Shown one piece after another: positions 43,476 through 50,864 of a DNA stretch of 53,168 nt (its first letter is position 1; every line of letters begins with the position of its first letter). The position numbers and the translations under genes are program-made. Location of the stretch: contig JASBYY010000016.1 in the NCBI GenBank assembly GCA_029983675.1, forward strand, positions 1 through 53,168, read 5' to 3'. This DNA is from Bacteroidales bacterium. Its GTDB lineage: Bacteria; Bacteroidota; Bacteroidia; Bacteroidales; F082. The notes below the pieces were generated by a model. The model was not told the origin of the DNA and did no database searches. It worked only from the letters and a program-made list of their open reading frames with translations.

Positions 43476-43645
43476 ACTCTATTATTATTCAGTATATCAA
43501 GCGCAGAAACCGCCATTTCGGAAACCACCGTTTCGGATGCAAAAAAATACAACAAATTATCGAATACGCCATGTTCTTTCCAAACAACAACCCTTCCCGC
43601 ATGAAATGAAAGGCATCTCGCCGCTACCAAACCTGCAGTAATGGA
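43472..43645 (-). pseudogene. Unidentified C-terminal gene fragment with 15-bp tandem repeat
   Basis: An open minus-strand frame without its own ATG ends in VSALDILNNNRV; its TGA overlaps the start of the truncated ATPase (ATGA). A 15-base tandem repeat (43506-43520 and 43521-43535, 13 of 15 identical) encodes SETVV/SEMAV. Coding status is uncertain; not recognised. Confidence 0.3.
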
Positions 43646-43666
43646 TTATTTAGGCATCATGTTTCT

Positions 43667-43694
43667 ACCAAAAGTTCGCAACCAAAAGTTCGTA
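43667..43694. repeat. Tandem 14-mer repeat downstream of ATPase D
   Basis: ACCAAAAGTTCGCA followed directly by ACCAAAAGTTCGTA, seven bases beyond the ATPase stop. The same 28-base arrangement lies at the ATPase promoter (44868-44895), so the gene is bracketed by direct repeats. Confidence 0.8.
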
Positions 43695-43701
43695 ATAAAA
43701 A

Positions 43702-44832
43702 TCAAACATATTGTCCTGCCAACCATCTCATAAAGAACACATCATAAACACGATAGCCTATTTCACCCTCAGAAAAAACGCTCAATACAAGTTCTTTTTC
43801 CATCAGTGATTTCAAGGAATGGGAAACGGTTGTGGCAGCCCCAAGCTTATGCCTGCTCAGAAAAGCCGACGACGAGATATGCTTTACAGTGCTCTCCTTG
43901 GCTAAGGCAATGAGCAAATCCCATTGTTTTTTTGTAACTAGTTCTCTGATTTGCAGATAATTCACCGACTCTCTTTTCAAAATGTCAGCACAGACATGTT
44001 TCACCAACTCCGTAGTAATGGTTTTGCTACGTGTGGCAAATACCGCATTGCATACACTTTGGGTATAAAATGTGTGGCGCAATGACCAGTCAAGGATGTA
44101 TTGAACAGTGCCGTCATCGACACGCATACCATTTTCGCCGAACTTTTCCTTGATAAAAGCCCGATAAACGTCATTTTTTATTTCAGACAAGGAGAGTGTC
44201 CTCGTGCTTGAAAAAAACGGACGACCCGCCGTGGAAAACATTTCTGTCATAATCCTATGCTTGCTCCCGCTGAAGACAATCCTGAGATTGTGCATTTGCT
44301 GTAGGCATGAACGGATAAGCGCCTCCACATTCTTTTCGGGATATTCGGTGATTTGCTGAAATTCGTCTATTGCCAAAACCACTGTCTGTTCCTGTGAATT
44401 GAGAAATTCAAACAAGCCTTTCAAAGTCGACTCTTTTTCTGCAACGCTCTGGTATTCAAAAGAAAATTGGGGATTACCCGTAAGTGCATTGTATGAAATG
44501 ACTGGGCGGAAGCTCCTGATATATCGGAGAAACTTTTTCCCCATCGAAGTCTTTTCAGGAAACTCAGAAATGACGGCTTCCGACAAAGTGCTTACAAAAT
44601 TGTCAAGGTTAAGGGTTGCGAAAATATCCACATAAACCGTTGAAAAGGGAAGTTTTTCCCTTGCTATCCTGTCGAAAACATGCAGAACCAGCCCGGTTTT
44701 GCCGAATTTCCGGGGCGAAATCAAGGTGGTATCCGCATTGTTGATAATGTTTTCCAACAACAATTCAGCTTCTTCCGCCCTGTCACAAAAATAATCGGGC
44801 GACACATACCCTCTGATTACAAACGGATTCAT
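43702..44832 (-). CDS. AAA-type ATPase with C-terminal winged-helix-like region (ATPase D)
   Basis: Seen: 376 residues. N-terminal signature NPFVIRGYVSPDYFCDR, Walker A SPRKFGKT (about 39-46), Walker B TVVLAIDEFQQI (about 147-158), sensor-like FSGSKHRIM, and a C-terminal ~90 residues with winged-helix character (KQWDLLIALAKES ... ISSSAFLSRHKLGAATTVSHSL). Known: such ATPases are common, often multi-copy, in Bacteroidota and archaea; function unestablished. Paralogous to ATPase C. Own promoter with repeat array; downstream repeat copy. Confidence 0.82.
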   Translation of the reverse strand: MNPFVIRGYVSPDYFCDRAEEAELLLENIINNADTTLISPRKFGKTGLVLHVFDRIAREKLPFSTVYVDIFATLNLDNFVSTLSEAVISEFPEKTSMGKKFLRYIRSFRPVISYNALTGNPQFSFEYQSVAEKESTLKGLFEFLNSQEQTVVLAIDEFQQITEYPEKNVEALIRSCLQQMHNLRIVFSGSKHRIMTEMFSTAGRPFFSSTRTLSLSEIKNDVYRAFIKEKFGENGMRVDDGTVQYILDWSLRHTFYTQSVCNAVFATRSKTITTELVKHVCADILKRESVNYLQIRELVTKKQWDLLIALAKESTVKHISSSAFLSRHKLGAATTVSHSLKSLMEKELVLSVFSEGEIGYRVYDVFFMRWLAGQYV

Positions 44833-44849
44833 ATTAAACTATTTTTTTG

Positions 44850-44895
44850 CAAAGGTACACATTTTTTACCAAAAGTTCGTAACCAAAAACTGGTA
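44850..44895 (-). promoter_or_regulatory. ATPase D promoter and tandem operator-like repeats
   Basis: -7 element TACCTTTG (44857-44850). Upstream, two 14-mers lie head to tail: ACCAAAAGTTCGTA (44868-44881) and ACCAAAAACTGGTA (44882-44895, plus-strand reading). They cover the expected -33 region. Confidence 0.6.
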
Positions 44896-44978
44896 AAAAA
44901 ACGGATTCACTTGCCAAATGTCTCATCCCACCACAAACAGGCCAATAGCTATGAATTGTTTCAGGCATCATCTCCTAT

Positions 44979-45935
44979 TTACTTAAACATAAGTTGTTTA
45001 ATCCTTGAACCTAATACCAATACGAATTGCCTGACATGTAGAACGAACAATGGTTTCCTGTATAATCTCCTCCATTTCGCCTCCTGTTGCGACCAATTCA
45101 CCTTCATCAATTCACTTTTTGCTTCATTATGGTACTTTTTTGAAAGATAATACGGCAGCAAACTATATGTTCGCAATTTGTCAATCAACAACTTATAATC
45201 AGAATTCGTCTTCTCTTCTTCTTCGAGATACGTCAAATTCCACAGCATGTGACATTCAGGCTCATGCAAGCGCCCGATCCCTCTGTTTTGAGCATCCACA
45301 TCCTGATTGTAATACGCCAAAGGTTGGTTCAAAAACACCACCTTGTGTTTCAATGCCACACGAATCCAAAGGTCGAAGTCCTCGCCGAGTTTCAGGGTGG
45401 GCTTAAAGCCGTTTTCTTGATCAAAAACAGCTTTAGGGATACAGACCGAAATAGAAGTTAATGGCATACAGAGCGTTTTGGCATATACTTGGCAGTAGTT
45501 GATCTCTCCTTTAACAAAACCAGGCTCAACCCCAATAGGGGCTATTCTGGTTTTGTTTTTTGTTTCATTGACAATGGTATAGCCTGTCCCATAAATACCT
45601 GCTTGAGGAAACTCCTCTATCAGGCGTTTCATTTCTTCAAGGAAGGTCGGTTCCCACCAGTCATCGGCATCCAAGAAACACAGGTATTCACCCTGCGAAG
45701 CCGCCACGCCGTTGTTTCGGGCGGTGCTCACACCGGCATTGGCCTGTCGTAGTAAGCGGCATTGGAAGGCATCACTCTGTCGCAACAAATCTTCCACAAT
45801 GGCCGCCGACTCATCCCAGCTCCCGTCGTCCACCACAATCAGTTCAAAGTCCTGACAGGTTTGCGACAGCACCGATTGGATGGCCTTAGCTACGTAAGGT
45901 GCTTTGTTATAGAGCGGTATGATGACTGAGAACAT
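44979..45935 (-). CDS. Glycosyltransferase family 2
   Basis: Seen: 318 residues, GT-A fold. FSVIIPLYNKAPYVAKAIQS at the start, VVDDGSWDES, RNNGVAASQGEYLCFLDADDWW (metal-binding DAD) and a catalytic-region GEDFDLWIRVALK. Known: inverting transferases that use UDP-sugars. The C-terminal ~80 residues are Lys/Arg-rich. A fragment of a close homologue is at 47383-47488. Confidence 0.93.
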   Translation of the reverse strand: MFSVIIPLYNKAPYVAKAIQSVLSQTCQDFELIVVDDGSWDESAAIVEDLLRQSDAFQCRLLRQANAGVSTARNNGVAASQGEYLCFLDADDWWEPTFLEEMKRLIEEFPQAGIYGTGYTIVNETKNKTRIAPIGVEPGFVKGEINYCQVYAKTLCMPLTSISVCIPKAVFDQENGFKPTLKLGEDFDLWIRVALKHKVVFLNQPLAYYNQDVDAQNRGIGRLHEPECHMLWNLTYLEEEEKTNSDYKLLIDKLRTYSLLPYYLSKKYHNEAKSELMKVNWSQQEAKWRRLYRKPLFVLHVRQFVLVLGSRIKQLMFK

Positions 45936-45993
45936 ATCTTGACTTCTGTTGTTTTATACAAATTTGTAATCAAATTGTAAATTTACATAAAAA

Positions 45994-47169
45994 TTAATCT
46001 TTGCCACCTATTATATCCAAAATCAAACGGTCGATTTCCGTAATACCCAATATTTGATATTCAGGCATTATTATATTCTCTTTGCCTGAATAAACCACAT
46101 ATCGCGAGTTCTCCTGATTTATCGGCAATCGTTTAAAGTTTTTCAAATAGTCGCTATTCATTGTAGCACCACCCTTTATCTCAATGGCGAAGAGCCTCCC
46201 ATTCGGACTATCCACCATACAATCTATCTCCACGCCGTTGTTGTCCCGCCAAAAATATATTGCGGGCTTAAGTCCTGCATGATAGTGCTGTTTGACAATT
46301 TCACTAATCACAAAGTTCTCGAACAGAGAGCCGTACATATAATGTGTCTGCACCATTTCGGCTGTGCGTATTCCAAGTAATGAACAAGCAACGCCCGTAT
46401 CGTAAAAATAGATCTTTGGCGATTTTATGACACGTTTATTGAAATTGTTGTGGTAGGGCGGCAACTGGTAAATGATGTAACTCGCCTCCAAAAGCGAAAG
46501 CCACGACTTTGCCGTGTTTACCGATATGCCGACATCATTCGCCAGCGAACTGATGTTGAGAACTTGCCCTATCCGTCCGGCACAAAGACCAAGAAATCGA
46601 GTGAAATCACCCAGATTCCCGATTGATTTTATCATCCTTACATCTCTTTCAATATATGTCTGAATATAAGATGGGTAGAAATCGTTCGGATCTATTCCGA
46701 AATCATATATCCGAGGATAAAATCCTTTGTAAATAGCTGAGTAAATATTGCTGTCAAGCCCTATCTCTGCGGTATCAAAAGGCAACAGATGGCTTATATG
46801 AACTCTTCCCGCTAAAGTCTGAGAAATGTTTTGGTTCATCAAAAAACTTTGCGAACCCGACAACACATATTGTCCGGCACCGCCTCTCTCGTCTGCGACT
46901 ACTTGGATATAATTGAAAAGTTCGGGGACGCGCTGCGCTTCATCGAAAATGATTTTATCACCTTGGTTTTCCAAAAAACCCATAGGGTCATCTTTTATGA
47001 GTCGAATTAGGTCTAATCGTTCAAGATTAATGTATTTATAGTCCGGCAGCGCATCTCGCAACAAAGTGGTCTTACCTGACTGACGTGGACCGGTAAGACT
47101 TAAAACGGGAAACTTTGACAGCCTGTTTCTCAATATCGGCGTAATGGATCGCCCTATCATTTTATACAT
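45994..47169 (-). CDS. AAA_14/DUF4143 ATPase with PD-(D/E)XK-like C-terminus (ATPase A)
   Basis: Seen: 391 residues. Walker A TGPRQSGKTT (about 26-35), Walker B DKIIFDEAQRVPELF, sensor YVLSGSQSFL, a helix-turn-helix-like segment (ISSLANDVGISVNTAKSWLS) and a C-terminal DUF4143 domain with VEIDCMVDSPNGRLFAIEIKGG, which fits the E-x-D...E-x-K core of PD-(D/E)XK nucleases. Known: DUF4143 ATPases are multi-copy in many anaerobes; role unproven. The ATG at 47169 is chosen; 47160 is possible. Its promoter region recurs at 49211-49282. Confidence 0.85.
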   Translation of the reverse strand: MYKMIGRSITPILRNRLSKFPVLSLTGPRQSGKTTLLRDALPDYKYINLERLDLIRLIKDDPMGFLENQGDKIIFDEAQRVPELFNYIQVVADERGGAGQYVLSGSQSFLMNQNISQTLAGRVHISHLLPFDTAEIGLDSNIYSAIYKGFYPRIYDFGIDPNDFYPSYIQTYIERDVRMIKSIGNLGDFTRFLGLCAGRIGQVLNISSLANDVGISVNTAKSWLSLLEASYIIYQLPPYHNNFNKRVIKSPKIYFYDTGVACSLLGIRTAEMVQTHYMYGSLFENFVISEIVKQHYHAGLKPAIYFWRDNNGVEIDCMVDSPNGRLFAIEIKGGATMNSDYLKNFKRLPINQENSRYVVYSGKENIIMPEYQILGITEIDRLILDIIGGKD

Positions 47170-47234
47170 ATTTGCAATTCAAATGCAAAATTACATATTT
47201 CTGCTTTACGCAAAACGTTTAGACGCTGTTTTTG
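47163..47234 (-). promoter_or_regulatory. ATPase A promoter block (copy 1)
   Basis: -7 element TAATTTTG (47193-47186). A dyad TTTGCA...TGCAAA lies between the element and the start codon. The 72-base block is 68/72 identical to 49211-49282. The block runs into the left end of the interspersed repeat (GCTGTTTTTGAA). Confidence 0.7.
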
Positions 47235-47370
47235 AAATGCTGTGCATTCAGTGTAGCTAATTCTTACAGTAAAGTTGCTTTTCTATCTTCGAGTTTTTCC
47301 TTTGCTTTCAGTTGATTTGATGCTCTTTTGCCCTTCGCTTCACCACACCGCCCGCTATGTTACACTTCAC
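47222..47370. repeat. Interspersed repeat element, left-end copy
   Basis: GCTGTTTTTGAAATGCTGTG and the following CATTCAGTGTAGCTAATTCT align with 4368-4420; later TTTCCTTTGCTTTCAGTTGA and CCGCCCGCTATG correspond to 4446-4517. No right end is present; a GT2 gene fragment follows. Confidence 0.65.
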
Positions 47371-47382
47371 GCTGAACAAAAC

Positions 47383-47488
47383 GAACTCAAAATCTTGACA
47401 AGTTTGCGCCTGCACAGATCGGATGGACTTGGCAACGTAGAGCGCTTTATTGTATAGGGGGGGTGATAATGGAAAACCGGCAGCTCAT
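47383..47488 (-). pseudogene. Frameshifted fragment of a GT2 glycosyltransferase
   Basis: From the ATG at 47488 the sequence reads MSCRFSIIT, then enters a run of seven C. Dropping one C restores PLYNKALYVAKSIRSVQAQ and TCQDFEFV, closely matching the start of the intact GT2 protein (PLYNKAPYVAKAIQSVLSQ). Similarity ends after about 35 codons at the interspersed repeat. Its ATG overlaps the ATPase C stop (ATGA). Confidence 0.8.
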
Positions 47489-48603
47489 GACCTATTCAAC
47501 CAAAATTCGAGAAATTTGTCGTAAACCTGATAAACACCTTTGTTATGTGTTATGAGATCCTTGTCCAACAGTGCATTGACAGCAGATTTCACCGCACTTG
47601 GAGAAACCAGCCCGTGCTGTTTCGCAAATCTTCCGGAAGTAATCTGCACCACTTTCCCCTCCTTAGCAATCGCCTTCAATACAAGACTTTGTTTCTCAGG
47701 CAATTGATACATCAGATCTTCGTATGTTGGAGCAGTGAAATCCACAATATAATCAATGGCCGGCTGCCATTTTGAGATGTCGCAACAACCACCATCCTCG
47801 GTTTGCATAAAGAGGACATTCATCACTTTTTGGAGGTAGAACGTGACTCCTCCGAAACAAGCATACAATTGTTTCACCACATCCCTGTCAATCGATTTTC
47901 CTGCTTTTCCAAAATGTGCCTTGCAAAATTGAAAATATATGTCCTCTTGAATCAAATCCAGATTCATGATGGTGACACTCTGATAAAACGGTCTGTTGGG
48001 CGATACAAACATAGCTCCCATAAGACGCCTTTGCGAACCCGTGAAAACAAAATTGGCATTACTGCAATATTGGACGTGTGTCCGTAAAGCAGCTTCCACG
48101 TTGGCATCCTCATATTTAAGAATCTGTTGAAACTCATCAATGGCCACTATGCAACGCTTATCGGCCCGCTGCAGGTATCGGAATATCTCGTCAAGCGTGT
48201 TGTTGGGGTTGACAATATCGCCCACCGAAACGTTCCATGAAGGTTGCCCCAAAGCATCGTATGTAATACCCGTCTTTAGAGAGTGAATCACATTAAGAAA
48301 CAGTTCCCAATGACGTCTTCCTTTGGGTTTCAAGGTTTCAAGGATGGTCTTTCCCATCTTGTTGACCATCTCAGACAGTGACTTTGTAGAATAGATGTCA
48401 ATAATAAACGTATAATAATGCTCCTTGATCTCTTCTTGGTCAAAACAATGACGAATCAAATCCGTTTTTCCATAACGACGGGGCGAAATAAGGGCAAGAT
48501 TGTTGCCATTGCACAGCCATGTGATGATATCAGACGTTTCCTTAAGCCGGTCGCAAAAATATTCCGAGCCTGCATAACCATTTGTAACAAAAGGATTTAT
48601 CAT
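47485..48603 (-). CDS. AAA-type ATPase with C-terminal winged-helix-like region (ATPase C)
   Basis: Seen: 372 residues, paralogous to ATPase D: NPFVTNGYAGSEYFCDRLKE, Walker A SPRRYGKTDL (about 40-49), Walker B CIVAIDEFQQI, FTGSQRRLMGAMF, and a C-terminal winged-helix-like part (KQSLVLKAIAKEG; KQHGLVSPSAVKSAVNALL). Known: see ATPase D; function unestablished. It has its own promoter with an inverted repeat over the -7 element and direct repeats further up. Confidence 0.82.
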   Translation of the reverse strand: MINPFVTNGYAGSEYFCDRLKETSDIITWLCNGNNLALISPRRYGKTDLIRHCFDQEEIKEHYYTFIIDIYSTKSLSEMVNKMGKTILETLKPKGRRHWELFLNVIHSLKTGITYDALGQPSWNVSVGDIVNPNNTLDEIFRYLQRADKRCIVAIDEFQQILKYEDANVEAALRTHVQYCSNANFVFTGSQRRLMGAMFVSPNRPFYQSVTIMNLDLIQEDIYFQFCKAHFGKAGKSIDRDVVKQLYACFGGVTFYLQKVMNVLFMQTEDGGCCDISKWQPAIDYIVDFTAPTYEDLMYQLPEKQSLVLKAIAKEGKVVQITSGRFAKQHGLVSPSAVKSAVNALLDKDLITHNKGVYQVYDKFLEFWLNRS

Positions 48604-48617
48604 ATCTCTCCTATATT

Positions 48618-48667
48618 ATCGTATTGCGAAGATACGATTTTATTATAAAATGATAATCATAAAATGA
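48618..48667 (-). promoter_or_regulatory. ATPase C promoter with inverted and direct repeats
   Basis: Near-consensus -7 element TATCTTCG (48634-48627) lies inside a perfect 7-bp inverted repeat ATCGTAT-N7-ATACGAT (48618-48638). Two direct copies of TCATTTTAT (48645-48653 and 48659-48667, minus strand) lie upstream, 14 bases apart. Confidence 0.5.
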
Positions 48668-48758
48668 CAAAAACAATTAAATCAAAAAATCATTTTGCGA
48701 CCCTCCAATCATAACCCATTTTTTTCGCGTATGTAAAAATATACAAAATCTCCGATTT

Positions 48759-48951
48759 AAACCCAAATCGGTCATTAGAACGCTTGAATGTAGGTAGTTT
48801 TTCATTGCTATTCGATGATTTTTGCGTCTTTTCGGCATCTTTCGTCCTTCTTCTCGTTTCCATAGCCCGCTATGCTTCACGAAAAGAAAAACAAAATCTA
48901 ATCGTAAATCCATCAAAAATCATTACGAACCCTAATGACCGAATTGGGTTT
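48759..48951. mobile_element. MITE-like element with 20-bp terminal inverted repeats
   Basis: The 20 bases at 48759-48778 are complementary to those at 48932-48951 with one mismatch (core CGGTCATTAG / CTAATGACCG). The 193-base element has no gene and carries the palindrome CATAGCCCGCTATG (48861-48874), whose core also occurs in the interspersed repeat. Inner parts (ATGATTTTTG / CAAAAATCAT) are also complementary, so it could fold into one long hairpin. Confidence 0.6.
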
Positions 48952-49021
48952 CAAAAAATCCGATAAGGTTTCACAACGTGCCCAAGTGTGTTTTTAGGAC
49001 AACATGATGCCCATGCCAAAA

Positions 49022-49160
49022 CAGTTTATCCATACCACACAAGCGAAATTATAATCCGTTTGCAAATATAGCAACTTTCACATTATCCACAATAAATAAC
49101 AGATAATTTTCACATTATCCGCTCCATATTCATACCGGTTTTTCACATTTCCCGCTTTTC
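49022..49160 (-). repeat. Detached copy of the ATPase B promoter block
   Basis: Closely matches 50645-50783, including the -7 element TATATTTG (49070-49063), three phased repeats (GTGGATAATGTGAAAG 49090-49075, GCGGATAATGTGAAAA 49122-49107, GCGGGAAATGTGAAAA 49155-49140) and the first codons ATGGATAAA (49033). No ATPase follows: the frame continues for 20 codons and stops at 48971. The 712-base gap 48604-49314 consists of the ATPase C promoter, the MITE-like element, this block and the ATPase A block. Confidence 0.8.
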
Positions 49161-49210
49161 TCGCCTTTCTTAAATGATACCCTATCAACGCTTTTAGCTC
49201 TTATGCTATC

Positions 49211-49282
49211 TATACGCATTTGCAATTCAAATGCAAAATTATATATTTCTGCTTTACGCAAAACGTTTAGATGCTGTTTTTG
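49211..49282 (-). repeat. Detached copy of the ATPase A promoter block
   Basis: 68 of 72 bases match 47163-47234, including the TAATTTTG element and the TTTGCA/TGCAAA dyad. The start codon is lost (CAT changed to CGC) and no ATPase A gene follows. Identity stops inside GCTGTTTTT, exactly where the interspersed repeat begins in the other copy. Confidence 0.8.
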
Positions 49283-49314
49283 GCGAAGTCATGACTTTTC
49301 CCCAACAGGAGCTA

Positions 49315-50655
49315 TCACTTCCTATTGGTAAGAAATCGCTTCAACAAGAAAGTCAGGAAGTATGGAAAAGTATAAAACTTGCCATTGAAGCCGATGTTTT
49401 TATACCCCAATTTGACACCATACTTCACATCGGGATACTTGTCCCCTTTCAACAGATTATTCAACGATGCCGTTGCTCCGTCATTAGATTTCACCTCTAC
49501 CGGTATCAGCGAATCGGCATCTCTGACAAAGAAATCCATTTCAAGAGACGGTTTATCGCTATTGTAGTAGAAAAGCCGGTATCCCTGTTTTACAAGCATA
49601 TCCCCTACCACATTCTCGTAAATAGCTCCTTTATAGGTGCCGAGATTTTTGTTTGCTCTCAAATCCTCTTGAGCCTCTTCGTCAAGCGATGCAATTAGAA
49701 GCCCCGTATCCTTGAAATACAACTTATAAAGATTGGGATCGTAATTTCCTTTAAGGGGCAGTTCCGGCAAGTTCAAACAGTAGCAGATATTGACGACTCC
49801 CGCATCTGCAAGCCATTCTACGCAACCGATATAATCTCTGTTTCTCGCATTTTTCGCTATCTTGGTTATCTGGAAACGTTTGTTTTCTTTAGCCAGAAAA
49901 GTAGAGATATGGAGATAGACTGCTTTGACTTTTGCCTTGTCCAATCCTTCCACATACTTCGTAATGTCCTCTTCGTAGTCCTTCAACAATTGCTTCTGGA
50001 TTCCCAAGGTACCACTAAAGTTCTTGTTCTTCACATATCTATCCACCACTTCCGGCATTCCTCCGGTAATGACATAACAACGGAACAAATCTAAGAGAAC
50101 TTCCATCTGCAAGGTGGAAAGAGGTTCAAGCGCGAGCATGTGCCCATAAAGCTCTTCAACAAAATCATCCGAATAACCCTGCGCCCAAAGGAATTCTTCG
50201 AAATCCATGGAATGCATCTCATAATCATCTTTATAACCAACGCTATTGGATTCGATCTCTTGATAATTGATTCCCATTAGCGAACCGGAACAGATGACAT
50301 CAAACCGTCCATCCAGTTTGAAAAACTTCAAAGAAGTAGCACAGTTGGGACATGATTGCAACTCGTCGAAGAAAAAGATTGTCTCTCCAGGTATAAATTC
50401 GAATTCAGGGTTCAGCAACGAAATATTCTTGAGTATCGTATCCACTTCAAACCCGTCACTGAAAACATCCCGATATTTTTTCTGTTCTACAAAATTAATC
50501 TTGATGACGCTCCTATAATTCCGGTCGGCGAACCATTCCACGGAGCGTGTCTTTCCAACCTGACGTGCGCCTTTGATGATGAGAGGTTTCCTATTGGGAT
50601 TGGTTTTCCAAGCCGCCAAATATGCATCGACCTTTCTTTTCAACGGTTTATCCAT
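49315..50655 (-). CDS. AAA_14/DUF4143 ATPase with PD-(D/E)XK-like C-terminus (ATPase B)
   Basis: Seen: 446 residues from the ATG at 50655; the codon at 50664 is TTG. Walker A KGARQVGKTRS (about 28-38), Walker B IFFFDELQSCP, sensor VICSGSLMGI, and a C-terminal DUF4143 domain ending with LEMDFFVRDADSLIPVEVKS, which fits the PD-(D/E)XK core. Known: ATPases with this pairing are widespread but functionally unproven. Only distantly like ATPase A. Promoter with three phased repeats upstream; a detached promoter copy lies beyond its 3' end, so the gene is bracketed by ~140-bp direct repeats. Confidence 0.87.
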   Translation of the reverse strand: MDKPLKRKVDAYLAAWKTNPNRKPLIIKGARQVGKTRSVEWFADRNYRSVIKINFVEQKKYRDVFSDGFEVDTILKNISLLNPEFEFIPGETIFFFDELQSCPNCATSLKFFKLDGRFDVICSGSLMGINYQEIESNSVGYKDDYEMHSMDFEEFLWAQGYSDDFVEELYGHMLALEPLSTLQMEVLLDLFRCYVITGGMPEVVDRYVKNKNFSGTLGIQKQLLKDYEEDITKYVEGLDKAKVKAVYLHISTFLAKENKRFQITKIAKNARNRDYIGCVEWLADAGVVNICYCLNLPELPLKGNYDPNLYKLYFKDTGLLIASLDEEAQEDLRANKNLGTYKGAIYENVVGDMLVKQGYRLFYYNSDKPSLEMDFFVRDADSLIPVEVKSNDGATASLNNLLKGDKYPDVKYGVKLGYKNIGFNGKFYTFPYFLTFLLKRFLTNRK

Positions 50656-50684
50656 ACCACACAAGCGAAATTATAATCCGTTTG

Positions 50685-50778
50685 CAAATATAGCAATTTT
50701 CACATTATCCGCACCAAAATAACAGGTGACTTTCACATTATCCGCTCAATATTCATGTCGGTTTTTCACATTTTCCGC
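50685..50778 (-). promoter_or_regulatory. ATPase B promoter with three 33-bp-phased repeats
   Basis: -7 element TATATTTG (50692-50685). Repeats GCGGATAATGTGAAAA (50712-50697), GCGGATAATGTGAAAG (50745-50730) and GCGGAAAATGTGAAAA (50778-50763) start every 33 bases, about three DNA helical turns. The first occupies the spacer between -7 and -33. Confidence 0.75.
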
Positions 50779-50864
50779 CCTTCTCTTCCTTCATAAATAA
50801 CGCCCGGTCAACACATCCTAGCTCTTTTTGTTGTCAATACAAATCGTTGGAAAAACTTCCCTTG

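Noticed and set aside
49075..49155. Regularly spaced repeats (also 50697-50778) that look like a mini CRISPR array
   Set aside because: The repeats are only 16 bases, number three, lie directly on a promoter, and the intervening sequences are partly conserved between the two sites. No cas gene is nearby.
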